This document shows positions 51,603-59,964 of a stretch of 64,000 bases of DNA, in pieces. The stretch covers positions 558,001 to 622,000 of the forward strand of contig NZ_JAEIOJ010000002.1 in NCBI RefSeq assembly GCF_016464305.1, read 5' to 3'. Every line of letters starts with the position of its first letter. Positions within the stretch are counted from its first letter, which is position 1. Source of the stretch: Umezawaea beigongshangensis (GTDB lineage: Bacteria; Actinomycetota; Actinomycetes; Mycobacteriales; Pseudonocardiaceae). The notes below the pieces were generated by a model. The model was not told where the DNA came from. It worked only from the letters and a program-made list of their open reading frames with translations, and searched no databases. A program made the position numbers and the translations under genes.

Positions 51603-52598
51603 TCAGCGGACGGCGCGGGTCCTGCCGTCCCAGGAGTCCGCCAGCAGGTCGGGCAGCACCTCGGCCAGTTGAAGCGGGTAGACGGTGTCCTCCGTGGCCC
51701 GCAGCTCCTCCGCCGTCCACCAGCGGTGCCGCTGCACGGTCCGCGTCTCGACCTCGTCGAAGCCCGACGTGTCGACGACGAACTCCGGCGGGCGGGCCAG
51801 GAAGAACCACTCGTCGGCGTCGAAGGTCTCGCCGTCGAAGCTGAACACCGTGCGCCGCCGCCACACCGGGCCCACGAGGTCCTCGGCCGTCAGCTTCACC
51901 CCGGTCTCCTCGAACGCCTCGCGCACCGCCGCCTCGTGCAGCTCCTCTCCCTGCTCGACGCCCCCGCCCACGGTGAACCAGAACGACTCCTGCGGCCTGG
52001 CCGGGTCGAAGCCCTGGAACAGCAGCACGCGGTCGTCCCCGTCGACCATCACCACCCGAGCGGCCGGGCGCGGCGTCAGCACGGCGGTCTCCCCCTCCTC
52101 CAGGGGCTCGGCGATCTCGAAGTACTCCGGCTGACCGGCGGTCCCGGCGAGTGCGAGCCACCGCACGACGCGGCGGTTGCGCTGGGTGAGGGTGTCGCGC
52201 ACGGCGTCGTTGTGCACGCGCCTGGCCAGCACGACGCGCTGCTCGGCGTCCGACAGCTCCGCGGCGAGCGCGGGTGCCAGCACGGCCCGGTCCAGCGCGC
52301 CCAGCAGGCGGCTCAGCTCGTTCTCCGCCGCCTCGCGGTCGCCTCGCCCGGCTCTCTCGGCGCGGTCGGCCGCACCGCGCAGCACGTCGCTGACGTCGGC
52401 GTTCACCCGCACGGACGCCACGACGGCCCTGGTGACCACGGCGCGGCGGGCGAGCGCCGCGTCCAGCGCAGCCCAGGCGGCGTCGGTGCGCACGTGCAGC
52501 CGGTCCAGGCGGTTGGCGGTGCCGAGGATCCACGGGCCCACGAGGAGAGCGACGCCCAGCAGGACGAGGAGGCAGGTCACGACGGTCCCGGCGGTCAC
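51603..52598 (-). CDS. LemA-like / NUDIX hydrolase fusion protein
   Basis: The 331-residue protein begins with a membrane helix (VVTCLLVLLGVALLVGPWILG). A LemA-like helical domain (ANRLDRLHVRTDAAWAALDAALARRAVV, to ~165) faces it. A C-terminal NUDIX domain carries the box GGGVEQGEELHEAAVREAFEETGV at ~218-241, with the catalytic REAFEE glutamates intact. The nudix gene after pimA is conserved in M. tuberculosis too. Substrate unknown. The GTG at 52598 overlaps the pimA stop. Confidence 0.88.
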   Translation of the reverse strand: MTAGTVVTCLLVLLGVALLVGPWILGTANRLDRLHVRTDAAWAALDAALARRAVVTRAVVASVRVNADVSDVLRGAADRAERAGRGDREAAENELSRLLGALDRAVLAPALAAELSDAEQRVVLARRVHNDAVRDTLTQRNRRVVRWLALAGTAGQPEYFEIAEPLEEGETAVLTPRPAARVVMVDGDDRVLLFQGFDPARPQESFWFTVGGGVEQGEELHEAAVREAFEETGVKLTAEDLVGPVWRRRTVFSFDGETFDADEWFFLARPPEFVVDTSGFDEVETRTVQRHRWWTAEELRATEDTVYPLQLAEVLPDLLADSWDGRTRAVR

Positions 52599-53728
52599 TC
52601 GTCGGCCTCCACCACGTGTCGGGGATCAGCGGCCATCGCGGTCTCGTACACCCGGAGCACCTGTCCGGCGACCACGGACCAGTCGAACGTCATCACCCGC
52701 TGCCGGGCGGTCTCGACGTACTCCTGCCGCTGCCGCGGATCGCCGAGCAGCGCGCGCAGGCCCTCGGCGAGGGCGGGCGCGTCGCCGACGGGGCTGAGCA
52801 CACCGGCCCGGCCGTCGTCGAGCACCCGGCGGAACGCGTCGAGGTCGCTGGCGGCCACGGCCGCGCCCGCCGACATGGCCTCGGTGAGGACGATGCCGAA
52901 GCTCTCGCCGCCGGTGTTGGGCGCGCAGTAGACGTCGACGCTGCGCAGCGCGCGCGCCTTGGTCTCGTCGTCGACCTGTCCCAGCAGGACGAACCGGTCG
53001 GCGAGACCGGGACCGGCCGCCTCCAGCAGGTCCTCGGTGTCGCCGCGGCCGACGACGAGGACCTTCAGGTCCGGCATGTCGGGCGCGAGCAGCCGCACGG
53101 CCTCCAGCAGCACCGGCATCCCCTTGCGGGGTTCGGTGAAGCGGCCCACGAAGCCGATCGTGCCGCCGGCGCGCGGGTAGCCGTCGAGGGGTGCGGCGTC
53201 GGCGAAGAAGCCGACGTCGACGCCGTTGGGGATCTCCACGGCGTCACCGCCCAGGTGTTCCACCTGCACGCGGCGCGCGAGCGCGGACACGGCGATCCGC
53301 GCGGTGATCTTCTCCAGGAACGGCTGGAGCACGCCCTGGAACGCCGAGAGCATCTTCGAGCGGGGCGTGGAGGTGTGGAAGGTCGCGACGATCGGCCCGT
53401 CGGCGAGCATCAGCGCCAGCATGGACAGGCTCGGCGCGACGGGCTCGTGCAGGTGCAGCACGTCGAAGGAGTGCTCGCGGATCCAGCGGCGGACCCGCGC
53501 GAAGGACACCGGGCCGAACGACAGGCGTGCCACCGAGCCGTTGTAGGGGATGGCGACGGCGCGACCGGCGGGGGTGACGAAGTCCGGCAGCACGGTGTCC
53601 TCGTCCGCGGGCGCGAGGACGTTCACCTCGTGCCCCAGCTTCCGCAGCGCCCGCGCGAGGTCGACCACGTGGGCCTGCACCCCACCGGGGACCTCGAAGG
53701 AGTAGGGGCAGACGATGCCGATCTTCAC
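52595..53728 (-). CDS. pimA: phosphatidylinositol alpha-mannosyltransferase PimA
   Basis: The 377-residue GT4 glycosyltransferase opens KIGIVCPYSFEVPGGVQAHVVDLARAL and carries FDVLHLHEPVAPSLS, GTIGFVGRFTEPRKGMPVLLEA and the donor-binding NTGGESFGIVLTEAMSAGAAV. It transfers the first mannose from GDP-mannose to phosphatidylinositol at the inner membrane face. GTG at 53728 and flanking GTGA overlaps with both neighbours tie it to patA and the nudix gene. Confidence 0.95.
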   Translation of the reverse strand: MKIGIVCPYSFEVPGGVQAHVVDLARALRKLGHEVNVLAPADEDTVLPDFVTPAGRAVAIPYNGSVARLSFGPVSFARVRRWIREHSFDVLHLHEPVAPSLSMLALMLADGPIVATFHTSTPRSKMLSAFQGVLQPFLEKITARIAVSALARRVQVEHLGGDAVEIPNGVDVGFFADAAPLDGYPRAGGTIGFVGRFTEPRKGMPVLLEAVRLLAPDMPDLKVLVVGRGDTEDLLEAAGPGLADRFVLLGQVDDETKARALRSVDVYCAPNTGGESFGIVLTEAMSAGAAVAASDLDAFRRVLDDGRAGVLSPVGDAPALAEGLRALLGDPRQRQEYVETARQRVMTFDWSVVAGQVLRVYETAMAADPRHVVEADE

Positions 53729-54681
53729 CGGGTCTCCCCGGCGCCGTCCCGCTTCCGGGCGAGCGCGCGCTCCAGCGCCCGCTGCCTGCTCTCCGGCAGG
53801 TCGGCCAGCCACAGCTGCTGCATCATGTGCCAGTCGGCCGGGTGAGCGGCGATGTCGGCGGCGAACACGTCCGCGAGCGACTGGGTCGCCGCGGTGACGC
53901 GGTTGGTCCCGGCCACGGGGACGGGCGGGTGGATGCGGAAGCCCCAGCCGTCGTCGGTGAACCAGCAGCCGACGGGCAGCAGCGCGGCCCCGGTCGTCGC
54001 CGCGAGGTGCGCCGGTCCGGCGGGCATCATGGTCTGCTCGCCGAAGAACGTCACGGGCACGCCGCTGGCGGTCAGGTCCCGGTCGCCGAGCAGGCAGACG
54101 ACCCCGTTGCTCCGCAACCGCTCCGCCAGCACCTTGGCCGGTGGACGGTCGCCGCCGGTGAGCGGCACGATCTCGAAGCCCAGCGTCCGGCGGAACTCCA
54201 GGAAGCGCTGGTAGAGCGCCTCGGGTCTGAGGCGTTCCGCGACCGTGGTGAACGTGCCGGAGTGCCCGACCAGCCACACACCGGCCACGTCCCAGTTGCC
54301 GCTGTGCGGCAGCGCCAGGACCGCGCCGGTGCCCTGCGCGAGCGCGGCGTCCAGGTTCTCCTGACCGCTGACGAGCGAGTCGCACGAGGCGTGGACGGCC
54401 CGGAGGTCCATCGAGGGCAGCCGGAACGCCTCCAGCCAGTAGCGGGCGTAGGAGCGCAGGGACTGGCGGACCAGGTCGTCCAGTTCGTCCGGTCCCGCCT
54501 GCGGCACGACGCGGGCGAGGTTCGCGCGCAACTGGCGGACCCCCGGCCCCGCGCGGCGCGCCGCGCGGTCCGCGCCGAACCGGAACAGGCCGCGGGCCCA
54601 GTTCTCCGGCAGCGCGCGCACCAGCCGCCAGCCCGCCGTGTAGCCCAGCAGGGCCGCGCGCTCGCCGAGCGATGAGCTCAT
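53725..54681 (-). CDS. patA: phosphatidylinositol mannoside acyltransferase
   Basis: The 318-residue protein is a membrane-associated LpxL/HtrB-type acyltransferase. It has the catalytic histidine motif ALPHSGNWDVAG near residue 130, GDRDLTASGVPVTFFGE, and the late DWHMMQQLW. In mycobacteria the enzyme acylates the mannose placed by PimA. It lies between pgsA and pimA, coupled to both by four-base overlaps. The start is ATG at 54681. Confidence 0.94.
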   Translation of the reverse strand: MSSSLGERAALLGYTAGWRLVRALPENWARGLFRFGADRAARRAGPGVRQLRANLARVVPQAGPDELDDLVRQSLRSYARYWLEAFRLPSMDLRAVHASCDSLVSGQENLDAALAQGTGAVLALPHSGNWDVAGVWLVGHSGTFTTVAERLRPEALYQRFLEFRRTLGFEIVPLTGGDRPPAKVLAERLRSNGVVCLLGDRDLTASGVPVTFFGEQTMMPAGPAHLAATTGAALLPVGCWFTDDGWGFRIHPPVPVAGTNRVTAATQSLADVFAADIAAHPADWHMMQQLWLADLPESRQRALERALARKRDGAGETR

Positions 54682-55286
54682 TCCCCAGCCTCCTCCGCGG
54701 CGCGTCGCACCGCGATCAGCCGCTGGACCACCGTGGCGATCGTGAGCACCGCGAGCAGCCACAGGGCAACGGCGAGCACGTGAGGCACGCCCAGGCCGTG
54801 CAGTCCGGCGCCGACGAGCGCGATGATGAAGCGCTCGGCGCGTTCGGCGAGTCCGCCGTCCGCGCTCAGCCCGGACGCGTCGGCGCGCGCCTTGACGTAG
54901 GAGATCACCTGTGCGGCGACCAGCGAGATCAGCGCCGCGACGGCGAGTTCGCGCTGACCCGTGTCGAAGGCCCACCAGACGAGGGCGCTGAACAGGGCGC
55001 CGTCGGCGATGCGGTCGCAGCTCGCGTCCAGCACCGTGCCGAACCTCGTGCCGTGACCGCGCGCTCTGGCCATGGCGCCGTCGAGCAGGTCGAACAGGAC
55101 GAAGACGGTGACGGCGAGCGCCCCCGCGAAGAGCTGTCCGCGGGGGAAGAACCAGAGCGCGCTGGCGACCGTGCCGATGGTGCCCAGCACGGTGACGGTG
55201 TTCGGCGTGAGCCCGAGTCGCAGCAGCCACGCCCCGATCGGATCGGTGACGCGCGAGACGGACGCGCGAGCGAAGATGTTCAGCAT
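54678..55286 (-). CDS. pgsA: phosphatidylinositol phosphate synthase (CDP-alcohol phosphatidyltransferase)
   Basis: The 202-residue membrane enzyme carries the CDP-alcohol phosphatidyltransferase motif D-x2-D-G-x2-A-R-x8-G-x3-D-x3-D in DLLDGAMARARGHGTRFG and VLDASCD, near residues 66-91, with about six helices. It makes phosphatidylinositol phosphate, the precursor of the PIMs built by the following genes. The start is ATG at 55286. Confidence 0.95.
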   Translation of the reverse strand: MLNIFARASVSRVTDPIGAWLLRLGLTPNTVTVLGTIGTVASALWFFPRGQLFAGALAVTVFVLFDLLDGAMARARGHGTRFGTVLDASCDRIADGALFSALVWWAFDTGQRELAVAALISLVAAQVISYVKARADASGLSADGGLAERAERFIIALVGAGLHGLGVPHVLAVALWLLAVLTIATVVQRLIAVRRAAEEAGE

Positions 55287-55384
55287 GGGGTTGTTGACTG
55301 CACCTACCGGCGGGGACGACGTGTCGACGGCAGCCTAACCGTCCAGCTCAGCCGCCCGTGCGGCGACACCTGCTCCAGCGGCGC

Positions 55385-56224
55385 TCACGACGGTCGCCGG
55401 TACTCGTCGGAGATGCGCCCGAGCAGCTCCCGCACACCGTCGCCGTGCAGTGCGACGCGGTCCAACCTGCTGAACAGCCCCAGGTACTCGCGCACGTCAG
55501 CGGGGTCGGTGATGGTCGCGCTGCCCGTGAGGACGCTGACGGTGACGACCTGCTCGTCGTAGATCTGGAAGCCGTGCAGGGCGGCCACGCCGATCTCCGC
55601 GGCCCACGGCACGACGCCCAGCCGCACGTTCGGCCGCAGCAGCGCCTCGGAGAGGTGGTCGATCTGCTCGCGCATGAGCTGCGCCGGTCCCATGCGCCAG
55701 CGCAGCGCGCTCTCGCTGAGCAGGAACACGAACTGGCGACTCGGGTCGTCCAGGCGCGCGCGGCGGTTGCGCAGGGAGGCGATGGCCGTCTCCTGCTCCT
55801 GCCGCGGCGTGGTGGCCAGCACGACGCGCAGGTAGCTCTCGCTCTGCAGGAGCGCGGGCACGAGGTTCAGGTGGAGGAACCTGCTCGTGGTGGCGCGGGC
55901 CTCGATGCGGCTGACGGTCTGCTGGTGGCGGTGCGCACCCCGGTGGAGCACGACCCGTCTCGACTCGGCCTCCGCGTGCAGGAGGCGGGCCAGTTCGACG
56001 AGTTCGACCCTCGTCTCCCTGGTGGCGGCGAGTTCGGTGACGAGTCGCTCGACATCGGCGATCGAGGGCAGCAGCATGCCGTTCTCGATCTTGGACAGCT
56101 TGGACTGGCTCATTCCGGTGGCCCGCGCGGTGGCGGTTCCGGTCATCCTCGCTTCGGTGCGCAACCGGCGTAACTCGCGGGACAGCCGCTCTCTCGCGAG
56201 CCGCGAACGCTCGGGTGCGGTCAT
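55385..56224 (-). CDS. XRE-family regulator with DUF5753 domain
   Basis: The protein has about 279 residues from ATG 56224; upstream in-frame ATGs exist and no strong ribosome site settles the start. The N-terminal helix-turn-helix (LSRELRRLRTEARMTGTATARATGMSQSKLSKIENG) is followed by the long DUF5753 domain (TSRFLHLNLVPALLQSESYLRVVL, FLLSESALRWRMG, LGVVPWAAEIG). Such regulators usually accompany a small DUF397 gene; none is seen here. It interrupts the HIT-pgsA junction of the conserved operon, and is absent from the M. tuberculosis arrangement. Confidence 0.92.
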   Translation of the reverse strand: MTAPERSRLARERLSRELRRLRTEARMTGTATARATGMSQSKLSKIENGMLLPSIADVERLVTELAATRETRVELVELARLLHAEAESRRVVLHRGAHRHQQTVSRIEARATTSRFLHLNLVPALLQSESYLRVVLATTPRQEQETAIASLRNRRARLDDPSRQFVFLLSESALRWRMGPAQLMREQIDHLSEALLRPNVRLGVVPWAAEIGVAALHGFQIYDEQVVTVSVLTGSATITDPADVREYLGLFSRLDRVALHGDGVRELLGRISDEYRRPS

Positions 56225-56392
56225 TCTTCGCACCATATCCACGTGAGTGCGGATAAACGATCGGCCATAGGAGGCGTTCGCACGGGGCTCTACGGGCGCA
56301 CCCCTTGATCACACTCCGTGTTGTCGCAGGTCAGAACAATCCGAGGCCCCGACTGCTCCTTTTGCCGACCTTTTTACGCAGAAGTGCGGAAA

Positions 56393-56974
56393 TCACTCCA
56401 CCGCACTCCACGCGGCGGCCAGGAGTTCCCTCGTCTCGCCCAGCAACTGCGGCAGCACCTTCGTCTGACCGATGACCGGCATGAAGTTCGCGTCACCGCC
56501 CCAGCGGGGCACGACGTGCTGGTGCAGGTGCGCCGCGATGCCCGCACCGCCGACGACTCCCTGGTTCATGCCGATGTTGAACCCGTGCGGCGCGGAGGCG
56601 TGCCGCATCGCCCGCACCGCCCGCTGCGTGTACCGGGCGAACTCCCCGGTCTCCTCCGGCGTCAGGTCCGTGTAGTCCGGCACGTGCCGGTACGGCAGCA
56701 CCATGAGGTGACCGGGGTTGTACGGGTACAGGTTCAGCACCGCGTAGACGAGCTCGCCGCGCGCCACGATCAGCCCGTCGGCGTCGCCCAGGCTCGTCAC
56801 CCGGCAGAACGGGCAGGCCTCCGGCTCGTCGCCGTCGGCCTTGCCCTCTCCCCTGATGTAGGACATCCGGTGCGGGGTCCACAGCCGCTGGAGCGCGTCC
56901 GGGACCCCGATGCCGTCCTGCTCGACCAGTTCGGCGTCACCGGCCCCGGCGTCGCCGGGCTCGCCCTGCGTCAC
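56393..56974 (-). CDS. HIT family nucleotide hydrolase/phosphorylase
   Basis: The 193-residue protein has the zinc-type [34 protein letters not shown], and the histidine triad [10 protein letters not shown]. These are Ap4A phosphorylase-like features known from the mycobacterial homologue next to thrS. The GTG at 56974 overlaps the thrS stop (GTGA). A weak AGTGCGG/CCGCACT dyad (56383-56407) spans its end. Confidence 0.95.
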   Translation of the reverse strand: MTQGEPGDAGAGDAELVEQDGIGVPDALQRLWTPHRMSYIRGEGKADGDEPEACPFCRVTSLGDADGLIVARGELVYAVLNLYPYNPGHLMVLPYRHVPDYTDLTPEETGEFARYTQRAVRAMRHASAPHGFNIGMNQGVVGGAGIAAHLHQHVVPRWGGDANFMPVIGQTKVLPQLLGETRELLAAAWSAVE

Positions 56975-59031
56975 GCCAGCGCCGCCTGCACGGACTCCGC
57001 GGTGGGCGAGGTGTTGTCCCGCCGCCCCACCCAGTCCACGACGGCCTGCACGGCCCGCTCCACCGGCACGCCGTTGATCTGCGTGCCGTCGCGGAAGCGG
57101 AAGGACACGGCGCCGGACTCCACGTCCTTGGCACCGGCCAGCAGCATGAACGGCACCTTCTGCGTGGTGTGGTTGCGGATCTTCTTCTGCATGCGGTCGC
57201 CCGAGGCGTCCACGTCGACCCTGATCCCCCTGGCCCGCAACGCCTTCGCCACGGCGAACAGGTGGTCGGCGTGGTCCTCGGAGATGGGGATGCCGACGAC
57301 CTGCACCGGCGCGAGCCACGCCGGGAACGCTCCGGCGTAGTGCTCGGTGAGCACGCCGAAGAACCGCTCCACGGAGCCGAAGAGCGCGCGGTGGATCATC
57401 ACCGGGCGCTGGCGGGAGCCGTCGCTGCCGGTGTACTCCAGCTCGAAGCGCTCCGGCAGGTTGAAGTCCACCTGGATGGTCGACATCTGCCAGGTGCGGC
57501 CCAGCGCGTCCTTGGCCTGCACCGAGATCTTCGGGCCGTAGAACGCGGCGCCGCCGGGGTCGGGCACGAGCTCCAGGCCGGAGTCCTCCGCCGCGCTGCG
57601 CAGGGCGTTCGTGGCCTCCTCCCACACCTCGTCGGAGCCGACGTACTTCTCCTCGTTGCGCGTCGACAGCTCCAGGTAGAAGTCGTCCAGACCGTAGTCG
57701 CGCAACAGGTCCAGCACGAACGTCAGCAGCGACTTCAGCTCGTCCTGCACCTGGTCGGGGGCGCAGAAGATGTGCGCGTCGTCCTGCGTCATGCCGCGCA
57801 CGCGGGTCAGGCCGTGGACCACGCCGGACTTCTCGTAGCGGTACACCGAGCCGAACTCGAACATCCGCAGCGGCAGCTCGCGGTAGGACCGGCCGCGCGA
57901 CTTGAAGATCAGGTCGTGGAACGGGCAGTTCATCGGCTTGAGGTAGTAGTCCTGGCCGGGCTTGCGGACGTCGCCGTGCTCGTCGTACTCGGCGTCGAGG
58001 TGCATCGCCGGGTACATGCCGTCCTTGTACCAGTCCAGGTGGCCCGAGGTCTCGAACAGCTTGCCCTTGGTGATGTGGGGCGAGTAGACGAACTCGTAGC
58101 CCTCCTCCTCGTGCCTGCGGCGCGAGTAGTCCTCCATGGCGCGGCGGATGATGCCACCGCGCGGGTGGAACACCGCGAGGCCGGAGCCGATCTCGTCGGG
58201 GAAGCTGAACAGGTCCAGCTCGACGCCGAGCTTGCGGTGGTCGCGCCGCTCGGCCTCGGCCAGCAGCTCCAGGTGCGCGTCCAGCGCCTCCTGCGACTCC
58301 CACGCGGTGCCGTAGATGCGCTGGAGCTGCGGGTTGTTCTCGTTGCCGCGCCAGTACGCCGCCGCGACCCGGCTCAGCTTGAACGCCGGGACGTGCTTGG
58401 TGGTGGGCAGGTGCGGGCCGCGGCACAGGTCGCCCCACACGCGCTCGCCGGAGCGCGGGTCGAGGTTGTCGTAGATCGTCAGCTCGCCGCCGCCGACCTC
58501 CATGACCTCGGAGGTGTCGACACCGCTCTTGACGTCGACCAGCTCCAGCTTGAACGGCTCACCGGCCAGCTCGGCCTTCGCGGCGTCGGTGGACTCGACC
58601 ACGCGGCGCGAGAAGCGCTGCGCGCCCTTGACGATCTGCTTCATGCGCTTCTCGAGCGCCTGGAGGTCCTCCGGGGTGAACGGCCGGTCCACCTGGAAGT
58701 CGTAGTAGAAGCCGTCCTTCACCGGCGGGCCGATGCCGAGCTTGGCCTCGGGGAACTGCTGCTGCACGGCCTGGGCCAGCACGTGGGCCGTGGAGTGGCG
58801 GATGACGCTGCGGCCGTCCTCGGTGTTCGCCGCGACGGGCTCCACCTCGACGTCGGCGCTCGGCGCCCAGGACAGGTCGCGCAGGTGGCCCTCGGGGTCG
58901 CGGACGACCACGACGGCGTCGGCCCCCCGGCCCGGCAGACCCGCCTCCCGGACCGCCGCTCCGGCGGTGGTCCCGGCCGTCACCACCACGCGCTGCGGTG
59001 CACGGGCGGCTGCGGGACTCGACTCGGACAC
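56971..59031 (-). CDS. thrS: threonine--tRNA ligase
   Basis: The 686-residue class II synthetase has an N-terminal TGS domain and the second additional domain with [34 protein letters not shown]. The catalytic core follows with zinc cysteine in [20 protein letters not shown] and motif 2 [16 protein letters not shown]. The anticodon-binding domain contains [18 protein letters not shown]. It starts with GTG at 59031 after GAGGAG. It heads the conserved operon thrS-HIT-(regulator)-pgsA-patA-pimA-nudix. Confidence 0.98.
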   Translation of the reverse strand: MSESSPAAARAPQRVVVTAGTTAGAAVREAGLPGRGADAVVVVRDPEGHLRDLSWAPSADVEVEPVAANTEDGRSVIRHSTAHVLAQAVQQQFPEAKLGIGPPVKDGFYYDFQVDRPFTPEDLQALEKRMKQIVKGAQRFSRRVVESTDAAKAELAGEPFKLELVDVKSGVDTSEVMEVGGGELTIYDNLDPRSGERVWGDLCRGPHLPTTKHVPAFKLSRVAAAYWRGNENNPQLQRIYGTAWESQEALDAHLELLAEAERRDHRKLGVELDLFSFPDEIGSGLAVFHPRGGIIRRAMEDYSRRRHEEEGYEFVYSPHITKGKLFETSGHLDWYKDGMYPAMHLDAEYDEHGDVRKPGQDYYLKPMNCPFHDLIFKSRGRSYRELPLRMFEFGSVYRYEKSGVVHGLTRVRGMTQDDAHIFCAPDQVQDELKSLLTFVLDLLRDYGLDDFYLELSTRNEEKYVGSDEVWEEATNALRSAAEDSGLELVPDPGGAAFYGPKISVQAKDALGRTWQMSTIQVDFNLPERFELEYTGSDGSRQRPVMIHRALFGSVERFFGVLTEHYAGAFPAWLAPVQVVGIPISEDHADHLFAVAKALRARGIRVDVDASGDRMQKKIRNHTTQKVPFMLLAGAKDVESGAVSFRFRDGTQINGVPVERAVQAVVDWVGRRDNTSPTAESVQAALA

Positions 59032-59181
59032 GGTGTTCTCCTCGGGAGGCTGGTGGCGCGAACGTCTCAGATGTTATCGGTGCTCACCAGCGACATCAGC
59101 ACGGCGTCGGCCCAGCGGACGGCGGGGCGCGGGGCGTCGCGACCGCTCCCCCTCGACGACATCGCGGACGGCGGCCGGACC

Positions 59182-59187
59182 TACAGT
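59182..59187 (+). promoter_or_regulatory. -10 box of a leaderless promoter
   Basis: TACAGT is six bases before the ATG at 59194, with no ribosome site. Confidence 0.45.
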
Positions 59188-59193
59188 CGCGCC

Positions 59194-59811
59194 ATGCGCG
59201 AACTGGACCACCTCGTGCTCGCCGGTCCGCACCTGCCGACGCTGGTGGCGGACTTCGAGCGGTTGACCGGCGTCCGCCCGGCGCCGGGCGGACGGCACTC
59301 CGGGCTGGGCACGGCGAACCACCTGGTGGGTCTGGGCGGGGCGGCGTACCTGGAGCTGATCGGGCCCGATCCGGACGGTGACGAGCCGGAGCGACCCCGC
59401 CCCTTCGGCATCGACGCCCTGACCGAGGCGACGCTCGTCACCTGGGCGATTCGCCCGATCGAGTTCGACGAGCGGATCGCCACCGCCCGGTCGGGCGACT
59501 ACGAGCCGGGGAGCGTGCGCTCGATGTCGCGCCGCACGGCGGACGGGGACCTGCTGCGCTGGCGGCTCACCGTTCCCGACGACGGGCACGGGCTGGTGCC
59601 CTTCCTGATCGACTGGGGCAGCACGCCGCACCCGGCGAGCGGCGGCCTGCCCGAGGTGGCGCTGACCTCGCTGAGCGCCACGCACCCGTCGCCGTCGGAC
59701 GTGCTGCGGGCGCTGGACGTGCTGGGAGCGGACCTGGAGGTCGTCCCCGGCACGCGCGCGGGCCTGCGGGCGGTGGTGCACGGCCTGTACGGGCCGGTGG
59801 TCCTGAGCTGA
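59194..59811 (+). CDS. glyoxalase-like domain protein
   Basis: The 205-residue protein fits the Glyoxalase_3-type VOC group: MRELDHLVLAGPHLPTLVADFERLTGV, GTANHLVGLGGAAYLELIGPDPD, and a central segment LVPFLIDWGSTPHPA. The function of this group is unknown. It is divergent from thrS and precedes the amidohydrolase gene by about 150 bases with its own control region, so it is probably a single-gene unit. Confidence 0.85.
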   Translation: MRELDHLVLAGPHLPTLVADFERLTGVRPAPGGRHSGLGTANHLVGLGGAAYLELIGPDPDGDEPERPRPFGIDALTEATLVTWAIRPIEFDERIATARSGDYEPGSVRSMSRRTADGDLLRWRLTVPDDGHGLVPFLIDWGSTPHPASGGLPEVALTSLSATHPSPSDVLRALDVLGADLEVVPGTRAGLRAVVHGLYGPVVLS

Positions 59812-59888
59812 GGGGTGTCCGGTCAGGTGTCGGTGCGCGTTCGCACCCTCCGTGATCGAACGACCCCGGTGCGCGCGGTCGCCGTCGC

Positions 59889-59930
59889 TAGCGTTCCCCT
59901 CGACGTCGTTGATGCTTCAACGACGTCGAG
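59889..59930 (+). promoter_or_regulatory. promoter with a perfect 13-bp-arm palindromic operator
   Basis: TAGCGT (59889-59894) is a likely -10 box. Five bases on, CTCGACGTCGTTG (59899-59911) and its exact complement (59918-59930) flank ATGCTT. The dyad therefore covers the probable transcription start, the classical repressor position, 34 bases before the amidohydrolase ATG. Its centre TTGA-N4-TCAA resembles GntR-type sites. Confidence 0.65.
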
Positions 59931-59964
59931 CCGCCGTTCCCGACCCGCACCCGAGGTGAAGCGC

